DNA of 64,000 nt from Methylomonas sp. AM2-LC. Its GTDB lineage: Bacteria > Pseudomonadota > Gammaproteobacteria > Methylococcales > Methylomonadaceae. The DNA is taken from assembly GCF_039904985.1 (NCBI RefSeq), contig NZ_CP157005.1:1860001-1924000 (forward strand), read 5' to 3'. Shown here in pieces: positions 30,098-38,378 of the stretch. The notes below the pieces were generated by a model. The model ran no database searches. It worked only from the letters and a program-made list of their open reading frames with translations, and had not been told where the DNA came from. Each line of letters starts with the position of its first letter. The stretch's first letter is position 1. The translations under genes were made by a program, and so were the position numbers.

Positions 30098-30510
30098 CAG
30101 TAAATGGACTTTAAAGTGTATTTATGACTTAAAACTGGAGATAGAGGTAACGATTATCTTAATTTTAGGCTCACGAAACGAAAGAAATGGTCGGTTTCAA
30201 CATTACAACATTTGCCCCCCATCGCTCGAACCTAGCGTTATTTAACAACGTTTTAGTTGTTTGTATTTCGGTTTTCTGCACTCAAAATCCAATTGGAACT
30301 CTTAGGCCTAAAAAGAATAAGCAAACTAACCCTCTGCTGATATCTTTGCTATTTTGCGCCATACCTGCCGCTATAGCAGCAAAAAGTAACAGAAATTCTC
30401 ATAACTTATTGATTTAAACCAAAACAATCTTGGCATGGATTTAGCTTTTCCTTCGTTTGTATTTAGACAAGTACGCTGGTATTTAACAGACAAACTAACA
30501 AGGAATAGAT
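30098..30510. other. Intergenic region before the FadL-like gene
   Basis: About 410 bp. A 76-codon frame (30187-30417) overlaps another non-convincing frame and has no signature, so it is not called. The FadL-like gene has AAGGA about 7 bp before ATG 30511. No clear hairpin or promoter stands out. Confidence 0.5.
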
Positions 30511-31908
30511 ATGAAGAACCAAGATATCATCACTTCAAACGATCTTAGGCTTAACTTAAATAATGCTCATTGCAGCCAAGCCAAATATTTGAAGATTGCA
30601 CAATACGCTTTACTGCTTTCTTGCTCCACATTGCCCCACTTATCATTCGCATTAAACAGTGGCACCGATGTAGATTTAAGCTTAAATCCTATAGCAGGTG
30701 GTATGGCGGGGGCTGCTTTTGTCAAACCGCAGGAGGTGGCGTCAGCTCTGTTTGGTAATCCAGCTACTTTGTCTCAATTTAAAGGGTTTAATTTTGAATT
30801 CGGTGCAGCGATTTTGGAACCGGTAGTACGTAATCAGCAAACAAGTAACGGCTATAATAATCAATCACACAGCCAAGCAGGTAATTACATCGCTCCAGAT
30901 TTTGCCATAAGCGGCGAGGTATCTCCTGGTTTTGTGCTGGCGGGTGGATTAAATGTGGATTCTGGATTAGGCGCGGATTACCGTACCCAACCGATTAACG
31001 CTGGAGCGGGTTTGGGCCTAGGCGGTAGCGGAGTAGGCGGGGCGGCCACACTACCATTGCTGGTGGAGTTATTGTCGTTAAGCGCCAATCTGGGCGCGGC
31101 CTATGAGGTGGACTCTAAATTGTCCTTGGGTGCAGCCTTAACCATAGGCTACGGTATGGCACAGTTCGGAACCAGCGGCAATACTAGCGGATTGCAATCC
31201 TTAACGGGCAATTTCGGCGGAACTACCTCCAGTGTGCATAACATTTCCATACGTGGTTCCACCGGGGCTACTTACAAAATATTGCCAGAGCTGTCTGTCG
31301 GGGTGTCTATCAAAAGCCCACTGGAATACAACTATCATGGCGTACTGGAAACCACTGTAAACGGTTCCCAGCAATATCAAAACGTTAAACTGGATCAACC
31401 TCTGGAAGTGACCTGGGGTCTGGCTGGTAATCCCAACTCAGATTTTCTGTTAGAGGCTGATGCTATCTGGAAAAACTGGTCGAACAGCTCTTTATATAAA
31501 GATGTTTACCAGGATCAATTTCTGGCCTTATTCGGCGGTCAGTATAGTATTGGAAATTTACAGTTACGTGGCGGCTACGGTTATTCAACCGAAATTTTGC
31601 GCAGCAATCCTAATGGTACAGTCGGTGGCTTTTCAGGGTTAGGTACGTTACCGCTTAATACCAACGTTCCCGGTGTATTAAATAGTAACGATTTGATTAG
31701 CGTTGTGCAAACCACTTTGGGGCCGACAGTCTGGCAACACACCTTGACCGCAGGCATCGGTTACGCCTTTAGCCCTAAATTCCGTTTGGATGCTTTTGGT
31801 GCCTATGCATTTGAAGGCTCCGCCAGTCGCAGCACATTAGCGCTAGGCAATTATTCGGTCACCGGCAGCGAATGGGCGTTGGGTGCTGGAGCAAACTTTA
31901 AATTCTAA
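30511..31908 (+). CDS. FadL/OMPP1/TodX-type outer-membrane transporter
   Basis: Protein of 465 residues of the FadL family, barrels that import long-chain fatty acids or other hydrophobic compounds. After the signal sequence the FadL-type N-terminus appears (AGGMAGAAF, ALFGNPATLSQF), followed by repeated beta strands and a terminal Phe. The leader is unusually long: about 28 residues precede the hydrophobic core. It is 43 bp from the acyl-CoA dehydrogenase gene, so a joint role in taking up and oxidising a hydrophobic substrate is likely. Confidence 0.9.
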   Translation: MKNQDIITSNDLRLNLNNAHCSQAKYLKIAQYALLLSCSTLPHLSFALNSGTDVDLSLNPIAGGMAGAAFVKPQEVASALFGNPATLSQFKGFNFEFGAAILEPVVRNQQTSNGYNNQSHSQAGNYIAPDFAISGEVSPGFVLAGGLNVDSGLGADYRTQPINAGAGLGLGGSGVGGAATLPLLVELLSLSANLGAAYEVDSKLSLGAALTIGYGMAQFGTSGNTSGLQSLTGNFGGTTSSVHNISIRGSTGATYKILPELSVGVSIKSPLEYNYHGVLETTVNGSQQYQNVKLDQPLEVTWGLAGNPNSDFLLEADAIWKNWSNSSLYKDVYQDQFLALFGGQYSIGNLQLRGGYGYSTEILRSNPNGTVGGFSGLGTLPLNTNVPGVLNSNDLISVVQTTLGPTVWQHTLTAGIGYAFSPKFRLDAFGAYAFEGSASRSTLALGNYSVTGSEWALGAGANFKF

Positions 31909-31951
31909 ACGTCAAAATTCGACATCAACAACTTTTTGTAAGGATAGCTTT

Positions 31952-33133
31952 ATGTCACAACACAATTATCAACAAATTAGAGCCGATATTCGTAGCTTGG
32001 TGGATGCCGTTATCCGCCCCAACGCTGAAAAAACCGATCAAGGTGAATTTCCCAAGGAAAATCTGAACGCCTTGGCCAAAGCGGGTTGGAACGGCATCTT
32101 AATTCCAAAGGAACTGGGCGGATTGGGGCTTGACCACGTAGCCTTTTCCATCGTTGCAGAAGAGATAGGCAGGGGGTGTGCATCCACGGGCCTGGTGTAC
32201 GTAATGCACATTGGCGCGGCTCAAACCATTAACCTATTCGGCAACGATGACCAGAAAGAGCGATGGTTAAAACCTGCCAGAGACGGTTTAGTCGGCACGT
32301 ATTCGACCAGCGAAAAAGCCTCAGGTGGCCATTGGTGGTTTAATTTTAGCGAAGCTGCCCGTGACGGCGACAGCCATTACCTGCTCAATGCTGAAAAATC
32401 CTTTACGACTAGTGCAGGTAAAGCCGATTATTACATTTTCCAAACCCGCTCTCCAGGCGCCAAATCCGCTACGGATATCAGCTTTTTTATTGTGGATTCC
32501 AAACTGGATGGTATCAGTCATGGGGTATGGGAAGCCTTGGGCGTACGCGGCAATCATAGTGGTCCTATCAGCTACAAAAATGTTAAAGTCGAAAGTCGTG
32601 ATCGCTTGGGCGAAGAAGGTCAGGGGAAAGACATTGTTTATCACGGCGTTTCACCAGTCTATTTGATTGGCCTGGGTTCGGTTTGGCATGGAGTGGCCAG
32701 AGCAGCTCTGGAACTTGCCGCCACTCATTTGACAAATAACATCCATAAAGACTTTAACCGCAAATTATCCGACTATCAAGTGCTGCGTCAGCAATTGGGT
32801 GAGTCCAAAGTCTTGATTGAAAGCTTAGGGCCTTGGCAGCGCGAACTGGCCAGACAATTGGATGAGCTACAAGCGTCAGGCCAGCAACAGGGGCAAATTC
32901 TAATCCCATTAACCGAGTTTAAAGTTCATGCAGCAGAAGTGGCTAACATTTCCGCCAGAAACACTCTGGATGTCAGCGGTGGATACGGTTATAAAAAAGG
33001 CCCGATTGAAAGAATCTTCCGCGACGCCAGGGCTGGTATCGGTATGGGGCCATCTAACAACATCGCCCGGGAGTGGATAGGCAAAGTGCTAGTCGGCTTG
33101 CCACTTGAATTATTTGAAGCGGGCGGAGAATAA
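31952..33133 (+). CDS. Acyl-CoA dehydrogenase family flavoprotein
   Basis: Flavoprotein of 393 residues with N-terminal helical, middle beta and C-terminal helical domains (GWNGILIPKELGGLGLDH, TYSTSEKASGGH, FRDARAGIGMGPSNN). ATG 31952 with AAGGA upstream is preferred over the frame's first codon. At the place where medium-chain dehydrogenases carry the catalytic Glu (YEGT) it has MGPS, as in a branch whose members act on unusual acyl substrates or catalyse monooxygenation. The exact reaction is therefore open. Partner of the FadL-like gene. Confidence 0.87.
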   Translation: MSQHNYQQIRADIRSLVDAVIRPNAEKTDQGEFPKENLNALAKAGWNGILIPKELGGLGLDHVAFSIVAEEIGRGCASTGLVYVMHIGAAQTINLFGNDDQKERWLKPARDGLVGTYSTSEKASGGHWWFNFSEAARDGDSHYLLNAEKSFTTSAGKADYYIFQTRSPGAKSATDISFFIVDSKLDGISHGVWEALGVRGNHSGPISYKNVKVESRDRLGEEGQGKDIVYHGVSPVYLIGLGSVWHGVARAALELAATHLTNNIHKDFNRKLSDYQVLRQQLGESKVLIESLGPWQRELARQLDELQASGQQQGQILIPLTEFKVHAAEVANISARNTLDVSGGYGYKKGPIERIFRDARAGIGMGPSNNIAREWIGKVLVGLPLELFEAGGE

Positions 33134-33225
33134 GCGTTATTAGATTGTCTTCTATTTTAGAAATAGACATGAGCCTCAGTCACCATACTGAAAAGTCTGT
33201 GATTAAAATTAGCTAAATGTCAGCA

Positions 33226-33254
33226 AGGATGCGGTTAGGTACCAACCGCATCCT
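33226..33254 (+). terminator. Perfect hairpin after the acyl-CoA dehydrogenase gene
   Basis: Stem AGGATGCGGTT / AACCGCATCCT of 11 bp (33226-33236 and 33244-33254), loop AGGTACC. No T-run follows, so it may be a processing or Rho-related structure rather than an intrinsic terminator. Its AGGATGCG end also resembles the GGATG ends of REP units. Confidence 0.45.
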
Positions 33255-33341
33255 AGTGTGGCCCGCATGGGCTAAAACTTGATATTTAAAAGACGATAAC
33301 CGTAGCCCGCGTTGCGGCTCAGCTTGAATGATGTTAGATCG

Positions 33342-34340
33342 CTAGGTTGTGGCAACCAACAACTCTTCCGAATTGTTCGGTGGACGCAATCCGTCCGTTC
33401 TGTGTGCAAAATAGCGTTCGGTAAGCGCCGCTGCTGATATATGCTCAACTTTTCTAAAGCCTGCCGCGCGCGCCAGCGCCAGCATTTCCTCTGGCGTGAA
33501 AAAGCTTAGCCAGGGCGTACCGTTTGCCTTTGCGCCCGCTGCTGCACGCTCGACGCCGGGACGTATTTCAGGATCGTTGAGTTCTATGGGTAGCATAAAT
33601 GACATGACAAATGTCGATCCCTGCACAAGCGTTGCAACCTGTTGCAGCGTCGCCATAATTGCTTCTTTAGTCAAATACATACTTACGCCGGTAGAAGCTA
33701 GCACGGCCGGCTTTTTGGCGTCGAAACCCGCTGCACCTAGTCGCTCCTGCCAAGCCTCTCCTGCTTCGAAATTCACCGGGACAAAATGCAGAGAAGGTGG
33801 AATGCCGAAGCCGAGTTCAATGAGGCGTTGACGCTTCCATTCCTGCATGCTGGGTTGGTCGATCTCGAATATCTGCATGCTTGCGGCAAGCGCAGGCTTT
33901 CGCTGAACGAAAGTGTCTAGTCCCGCGCCAAGTATGACGTATTGGGAAATGCCACGCGCAACCTGTTCTGTAACAAGATCTTCAACGAAACGGGCGCGAG
34001 CCAAAATTGAGGCGCGAAAGGGCCGCGTAAAAGGACTCATGTCTTGGCGATTTTGCCATCCGCTAGCGGGAGCCACCAGCTGCAAGCCGATTGCATCTTC
34101 GAACACGTGAGGGGCAGAATCGAGTTCTAAGTGTAACGCACGCCATAGAGCAGTACGCTCTGCTGTGTTATCCGGTACCACTGTCTGATTATTGGGCACG
34201 ATGCACTCTCCGAGCGGTCTAATTTTTAGGTAAGCGACATTGATGTTGTTCAATTGAACGCGATAAGATGCGCCTGATTCTAATAAAACGAAGGCCTCAT
34301 AGGATGCTGCCGACGTAAGGAGGCGCATCTTTCGCGTCAT
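33342..34340 (-). CDS. Class I SAM-dependent methyltransferase (LCM/TIGR00027-like)
   Basis: Protein of up to 332 residues of the leucine carboxyl methyltransferase-like family: RARFVEDLVTEQV, VILGAGLDTFVQR (SAM loop), IFEIDQPSMQEWKR, ASTGVSMYLTKEAI. Substrate unknown; some relatives act in polyketide pathways. GC content is clearly higher than that of neighbouring genes, suggesting transfer. The first 30 or so codons run through REP sequence (34259-34337), so the true start is probably further in, for example GTG near 34181, just before the conserved ERTALWRALHLELD. Confidence 0.78.
   Translation of the reverse strand: MTRKMRLLTSAASYEAFVLLESGASYRVQLNNINVAYLKIRPLGECIVPNNQTVVPDNTAERTALWRALHLELDSAPHVFEDAIGLQLVAPASGWQNRQDMSPFTRPFRASILARARFVEDLVTEQVARGISQYVILGAGLDTFVQRKPALAASMQIFEIDQPSMQEWKRQRLIELGFGIPPSLHFVPVNFEAGEAWQERLGAAGFDAKKPAVLASTGVSMYLTKEAIMATLQQVATLVQGSTFVMSFMLPIELNDPEIRPGVERAAAGAKANGTPWLSFFTPEEMLALARAAGFRKVEHISAAALTERYFAHRTDGLRPPNNSEELLVATT
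34259..34337. repeat. REP pair beside the RAYT remnant, left side
   Basis: Unit 34302-34337 begins GGATGCTGCCGACGTAAGG and continues GAGGCGCATCTTTCGCGT. An inverted partial unit lies at 34259-34276 (CGCGATAAGATGCGCCTG), giving a hairpin. It is the same general plan as the 28-bp units at 19599 and 51726 (GGATG...CC...GGCGCATC). Confidence 0.7.
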
Positions 34341-34880
34341 TCTCCAGTATCAAGATTAAATTCATCCCTACATCCCCAATTAACAGGATAAATTCCTTGT
34401 GACACAAATTGATGAAAACTTGAATGCGGCCAATCGATTACGTGTTTAACATAGCCATGCTTTACCGGATTCCAGTGAATATAGTCAACGTGCTGATTGT
34501 AATCTTCCTGACTGGTAATTGCATGCGCCCAAAAACGCCGTTGCCAGATACCGCGCGCTCCACGTTTTTGTCTGCTTTCTGAAATTCTTTCCGATTTTTC
34601 TAAAGAACGAGAAAAATGCCCTTTGAGCATGTTCCAGCGTGTCGAAAATTCTGCATCTTCGGTTGGCAATGTCCAAATCGTATGCAGTTGATCAGGCGAT
34701 AATAACAATCGCATCAATACGAAAGGGTTTTCTTTGTTTTACGTAGCTGAAAGCCGTGCGTAGGGAATCGATTTTATCTACCAATAACCGATTCTTTTGA
34801 CGTTCTGTAAGATTAACGGTAAAAAACCAAGTAGGATAATCCTGAAAGAATCGGCGGTAATGGGTTATTGAATATGTCTT
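34337..34880 (-). pseudogene. REP-associated tyrosine transposase (RAYT), frameshifted
   Basis: Two frames together make a RAYT (Y1-transposase family that acts on REP sequences). The 5' part, read from about 34880, gives HYRRFFQDYPTWFFTVNL and continues to IDAIVIIA then stop. A shift of one base near 34705 leads into the frame 34337-34717 (PDQLHTIWTLP, WQRRFWAH, Tyr in HVDYIHWNPVKHGY). Two more defects are visible: no ATG before the HYRR motif (ATA where ATG is expected), and the metal-binding HxH motif reads QLH. It is therefore inactive. REP units flank it on both sides. Confidence 0.85.
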
Positions 34881-34883
34881 AGA

Positions 34884-34920
34884 ACGCGAAAGATGCGCCT
34901 CCTTACGTTGGCAGCATCCT
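34884..34920. repeat. REP unit beside the RAYT remnant, right side
   Basis: The reverse complement matches 34301-34337 at all but one or two positions (AACGCGAAAGATGCGCCTCC at its left end on the plus strand). Together with the left unit it brackets the RAYT gene in inverted orientation, the usual arrangement for these genes. Confidence 0.75.
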
Positions 34921-35039
34921 ATCAGTTCGTCGTTAAAATATAAAGTTTAGCAAAGAGTGGTCAAAACCTCCTGAACATCAAATGCGACTATTCAAAGCTT
35001 TAGAATTATTGGTAGCAGAACTTCTATCTCACAAATGTC

Positions 35040-35555
35040 CTATTTATTATGCACATCAAAAATAAGTTGATCGGTTGCAAAGCCGTATTCATTTGCGGTT
35101 GCCAGTAATTCCTGCAAGATAGAAACGGCCAATATCGGCTTACGGGCCAGTATCCATAAATACTCGCGGTCTGGGCCACAGATCATGACATATTGATAAT
35201 GATCTGCATCCAAAGCTATGATGTTATAGGCGCCATAAAACGGTTCAAAAAACGAGACTTCCAATTGGCCAATATCGGCTGTCGATACAAAATGTGCCTT
35301 GCCTTCTGCGGTTTGGCGTTCCCCGGCTTCGGCATTAAAACCGCTATTCAAAACTTTAACAGTACCGTCAGCATTCAAACTATATTCAGCACGAATATCG
35401 GTTAGTCCTCGTTCAAAACGGTGATCCAGTCTGGCAATTTCGTACCAGGTTCCCAGGTAACGATTCAACTCAAAACCGGTCACTGGTTTTATGCCATTGG
35501 GAATGCCGGTACAGGCTGTCAGTAAGCAAGTACAAAAGATTAATAGAGTGCGCAT
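35040..35555 (-). CDS. blc: Bacterial lipocalin (Blc-like lipoprotein)
   Basis: Lipoprotein of 171 residues: signal peptide with lipobox LTAC (Cys at 15), then the lipocalin signature GTWYEIARLDHRFERGL and later strands ending in RKPILAVSILQEL. Anchored in the outer membrane, it binds fatty acids or lysophospholipids. Last gene of a leftward four-gene operon, 21 bp after the photolyase. Lipocalin and photolyase genes occur together in light-induced sets of other non-phototrophic bacteria. Confidence 0.9.
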   Translation of the reverse strand: MRTLLIFCTCLLTACTGIPNGIKPVTGFELNRYLGTWYEIARLDHRFERGLTDIRAEYSLNADGTVKVLNSGFNAEAGERQTAEGKAHFVSTADIGQLEVSFFEPFYGAYNIIALDADHYQYVMICGPDREYLWILARKPILAVSILQELLATANEYGFATDQLIFDVHNK

Positions 35556-35576
35556 AGTGGTGTGTTTATTGGCTGT

Positions 35577-36941
35577 TTAGGTGATTTTATACAAAGCTTT
35601 TACTTGTCGAGTTTGTTCTGCATGATCTACGATAGGGGCCGGATAGTGGCTATCAGTCGCTGGTTGTTGCCATTGATGAATTTGGCTTGTGCTGTATTTT
35701 GCTAATTCCGGCACCCAGCGTTTTATATACCTACAATCGGCATCAAATTTACGTTGTTGTAACCAGGGGTTAAAAACCCGAAAATACGGTTGCGCATCGC
35801 AGCCGGTAGAAGCTGCCCATTGCCAATTGCCGTTATTCACACAGGGATCATAATCCAGCAAGTGCTGTGCAAAATAGCGTTCGCCCCAACGCCAACTGAT
35901 ATGTAAGTCTTTGACTAAAAAACTGGCGACTAGCATGCGTACCCGATTATGCATCAAGCCCGTTTGGTTTAATTCACGCATACCAGCGTCTATGATCGGA
36001 AATCCGGTCATACCTTGGGTCCAGGCCAAAAATAGCGGTTCCTGGTTTTGCCACTCAATGTTGTCATAACGACGATGAAAGGCGTGACCAAATACGTATG
36101 GGTAATGATAGGCGATATGCGTAAAAAAATCCCGCCAATAAAATTGTCTTAGTAAAGGGTGCTCTGCGTCGAATTGCTGCAGCGTGGCATAGTATGCTTC
36201 GCGGATAGAGCAGCAGCCGAATTTAAGATAGGCCGATAATGTGCTGGTGGCAGTCAAACTGGGATAATCGCGTTCCAGGCTATAGTTTTTACAGGCGGAT
36301 AATCCATTGTGTAATAGGGCTAAGGCGGGTTGGCGTCCGCCTGTTAGCACATTCGTATGTGTTTGCTTAAGCGATGTCTGCCAGTCTGTGCTGGTTGCGT
36401 AAAGTTCTGCACTGCAAAAATTGCCAGCATGTAAATTTTTCGGCAGTTTTACCGGATTTTGTCTGGCACGCTTATAAAACGCGCTAAACACTTGATAGGG
36501 TGTATGAGTCTTGTTTAAGACTTGCTCTGGTTCATTCAGTAATAAATCGGCATGACTGTGAAAATCGATACCCAGTGTCTGACAGCGTTGTTGTATGCCG
36601 CTATCGCGTTGTAGGCTGAAAGGGGTGTAATCTCGATTGACAAATACGGCCGCAATCTGATGTTCTGTGTGTAGCCGGGTAATTACATTTTCGGGATTAT
36701 CGGTATAGAAATAGAGCTTTCCACCCTGTACGGTAAATTGGCGCTGCAAATCTTGCAGTGCTTCCAGCATAAATTGCAGAGCAGGGTGGCTTTGGTAAGG
36801 ATGGGCCTCAATTTGTAACGGATTAAAGATAAAAACTGCAATGACTTGCTCAGATTGCGCTAAGGCAGCGTTCAATGCAGTATTATCCTCAATGCGCAAA
36901 TCGCGGCGAAAAATAAACAGGGATTTAGCATAAGGTTTCAT
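35577..36941 (-). CDS. phrB: Class I deoxyribodipyrimidine photolyase
   Basis: Protein of 454 residues. An N-terminal antenna domain (about 1-130, LFIFRRDLRIEDNTALNAAL) precedes the FAD-binding helical domain (FPIIDAGMRELNQTGLMHNR, VNNGNWQWAASTGCDAQPYFR). It repairs cyclobutane pyrimidine dimers with blue or near-UV light. The gene follows the epimerase gene by 14 bp in the same operon. The antenna cofactor is probably a folate but is not proved by sequence. Confidence 0.95.
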   Translation of the reverse strand: MKPYAKSLFIFRRDLRIEDNTALNAALAQSEQVIAVFIFNPLQIEAHPYQSHPALQFMLEALQDLQRQFTVQGGKLYFYTDNPENVITRLHTEHQIAAVFVNRDYTPFSLQRDSGIQQRCQTLGIDFHSHADLLLNEPEQVLNKTHTPYQVFSAFYKRARQNPVKLPKNLHAGNFCSAELYATSTDWQTSLKQTHTNVLTGGRQPALALLHNGLSACKNYSLERDYPSLTATSTLSAYLKFGCCSIREAYYATLQQFDAEHPLLRQFYWRDFFTHIAYHYPYVFGHAFHRRYDNIEWQNQEPLFLAWTQGMTGFPIIDAGMRELNQTGLMHNRVRMLVASFLVKDLHISWRWGERYFAQHLLDYDPCVNNGNWQWAASTGCDAQPYFRVFNPWLQQRKFDADCRYIKRWVPELAKYSTSQIHQWQQPATDSHYPAPIVDHAEQTRQVKALYKIT

Positions 36942-36955
36942 GTTTTCGATATCGA

Positions 36956-37846
36956 TTAATGCTTGCCAACAACGTCTTGCAGCGCTGATGCTAAATCAGA
37001 AAATTTAAATGTAAATTTAGCGTCTAGTAAGGCTGATGGAATAATACGTTGACTGGCCAATACTAATTCTGACATTTCGCCCAATACTAATTTTAGTATC
37101 CAGGCGGGAGTCTTCACTAGGCAAGGACGCTGCAAGTTTTTAGCTAATGTTCGACTAAACTCGCTATTAGTTACCGGATTGGGTGCCGTGGCATCTATAG
37201 CACCCTGCCAATGGCTGTGGTTTACTAGTTCATCAACAATGGCTACCCAATCATCCCGGTGTATCCACGACATCCACTGCTGGCCGTTGCCAAGTTGTCC
37301 GCCCAGCCCTAGTTTGAAAGCGGGTAACATATTTTTCAGCAATCCACCGCCTGTTCCTAATACCAGACCCGTTCTGAGCAAACATACCCGCATGTGCATT
37401 TTTTCAGCTTGCAGGGCAGCTTGTTCCCAGTCCAAGCATAGTTGTTGCGAAAAACTAACGCTGTCGCTGTGATTTTCATCTGCATACACACCAATTGCAG
37501 AGCCGTTAATCAATACTTCCGGTTTGGTGTGTAATTGGGAAAGAAAAGACAATAACTGGTGGGTGAAAGCAATGCGGCTATCACGTAATAGTTGTTTGCG
37601 GGCCTGACTCCAGGGTTTGGCAAAAATGGGGGCGCCGGCAAGATTAACCACCGCATCAAAATAACTGTCTTTTGGCAAACTATCCAAATGTTCAACTACA
37701 TGCACACTTAAACCGAATAATGATGTCGCTGTATTAGCACTACGGGTTAGTAAGGTAATGTCGTAATCTTTAATCAACCAGTGTTTTATTAGGGCAGTGC
37801 CCAGAAAGCCAGTGCCACCCGTGATCAGAATGTGTTTTTTATGCAT
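36956..37846 (-). CDS. TIGR01777 family NAD(P)-dependent epimerase
   Basis: Extended SDR of 296 residues: nucleotide loop ITGGTGFLGTALI, then SAIGVYAD with the family's Y in the active region, and a C-terminal DUF1731 segment (GEMSELVLASQRI). Substrate unknown; the YfcH group has no settled function. It sits 4 bp after a small membrane protein and 14 bp before the photolyase, so it is expected to be expressed with them. Confidence 0.9.
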   Translation of the reverse strand: MHKKHILITGGTGFLGTALIKHWLIKDYDITLLTRSANTATSLFGLSVHVVEHLDSLPKDSYFDAVVNLAGAPIFAKPWSQARKQLLRDSRIAFTHQLLSFLSQLHTKPEVLINGSAIGVYADENHSDSVSFSQQLCLDWEQAALQAEKMHMRVCLLRTGLVLGTGGGLLKNMLPAFKLGLGGQLGNGQQWMSWIHRDDWVAIVDELVNHSHWQGAIDATAPNPVTNSEFSRTLAKNLQRPCLVKTPAWILKLVLGEMSELVLASQRIIPSALLDAKFTFKFSDLASALQDVVGKH

Positions 37847-37850
37847 AAAA

Positions 37851-38264
37851 TTAAATAATGTTTACCTTGCTTACACGTCCATAACTCAGATGCGATAAGC
37901 CCATATATAAGAAAAACCATTGATAATTTTCGTCTATCGGTACTTGATTTATCGAACCGTAAAACTCTAATGACAATGTTAATAACAGTAAAAAAACGCC
38001 TAACACGAGTAAACCTTTATAGTCGCCACTAAAACGGCAATAACTGTATACCGCCACTTCTGTCAGGCATAAATAAAACAGCATCAGTCGCAAATTGCCA
38101 CTCATGGGGCCGTAAAGATCCGTTTGATCATCAAAGATAAGGGTGCTGCCCATTGCAGAAATGACGCTAACCACCGCTAAAATAATCAAGCTGGCGTTAA
38201 AGTTGATAGAGCAGATGAGCTTTAGCACATCAAAGTTTTTGCTAAAACGGGTATTGGTATGCAT
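37851..38264 (-). CDS. Small membrane protein opening the photolyase operon
   Basis: Protein of 137 residues with about four hydrophobic segments (23-45, 57-73, 81-100, 112-125). No family recognised. ATG 38264 is directly preceded by TATAAC, which could be a -10 element for a nearly leaderless message, since upstream lies the FtsH terminator. First gene of the operon with epimerase, photolyase and lipocalin. Confidence 0.6.
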   Translation of the reverse strand: MHTNTRFSKNFDVLKLICSINFNASLIILAVVSVISAMGSTLIFDDQTDLYGPMSGNLRLMLFYLCLTEVAVYSYCRFSGDYKGLLVLGVFLLLLTLSLEFYGSINQVPIDENYQWFFLYMGLSHLSYGRVSKVNII

Positions 38265-38277
38265 GTTATACCCTTGT

Positions 38278-38316
38278 AAAAAAATGCCCTTTACGAGTAT
38301 TGAATGTAAAGGGCAT
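38278..38316 (-). terminator. Intrinsic terminator of the sigma-hflK-hflC-ftsH transcript
   Basis: Reading leftward, an 11-bp stem ATGCCCTTTAC / GTAAAGGGCAT (38305-38315 and 38284-38294) is followed by a run of seven T on the minus strand. It lies 65 bp past the ftsH stop. It also separates ftsH from the photolyase operon. Confidence 0.88.
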
Positions 38317-38378
38317 ATAGAGGAAGGAAACTATTCTGGCAAGCGGTTGTATGCTTACCGCTACAGTTTGTTTCTTAC

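Noticed and set aside
30187..30417. A 76-codon frame before the FadL-like gene
   Set aside because: Overlaps another weak frame, has no start context and no family pattern.
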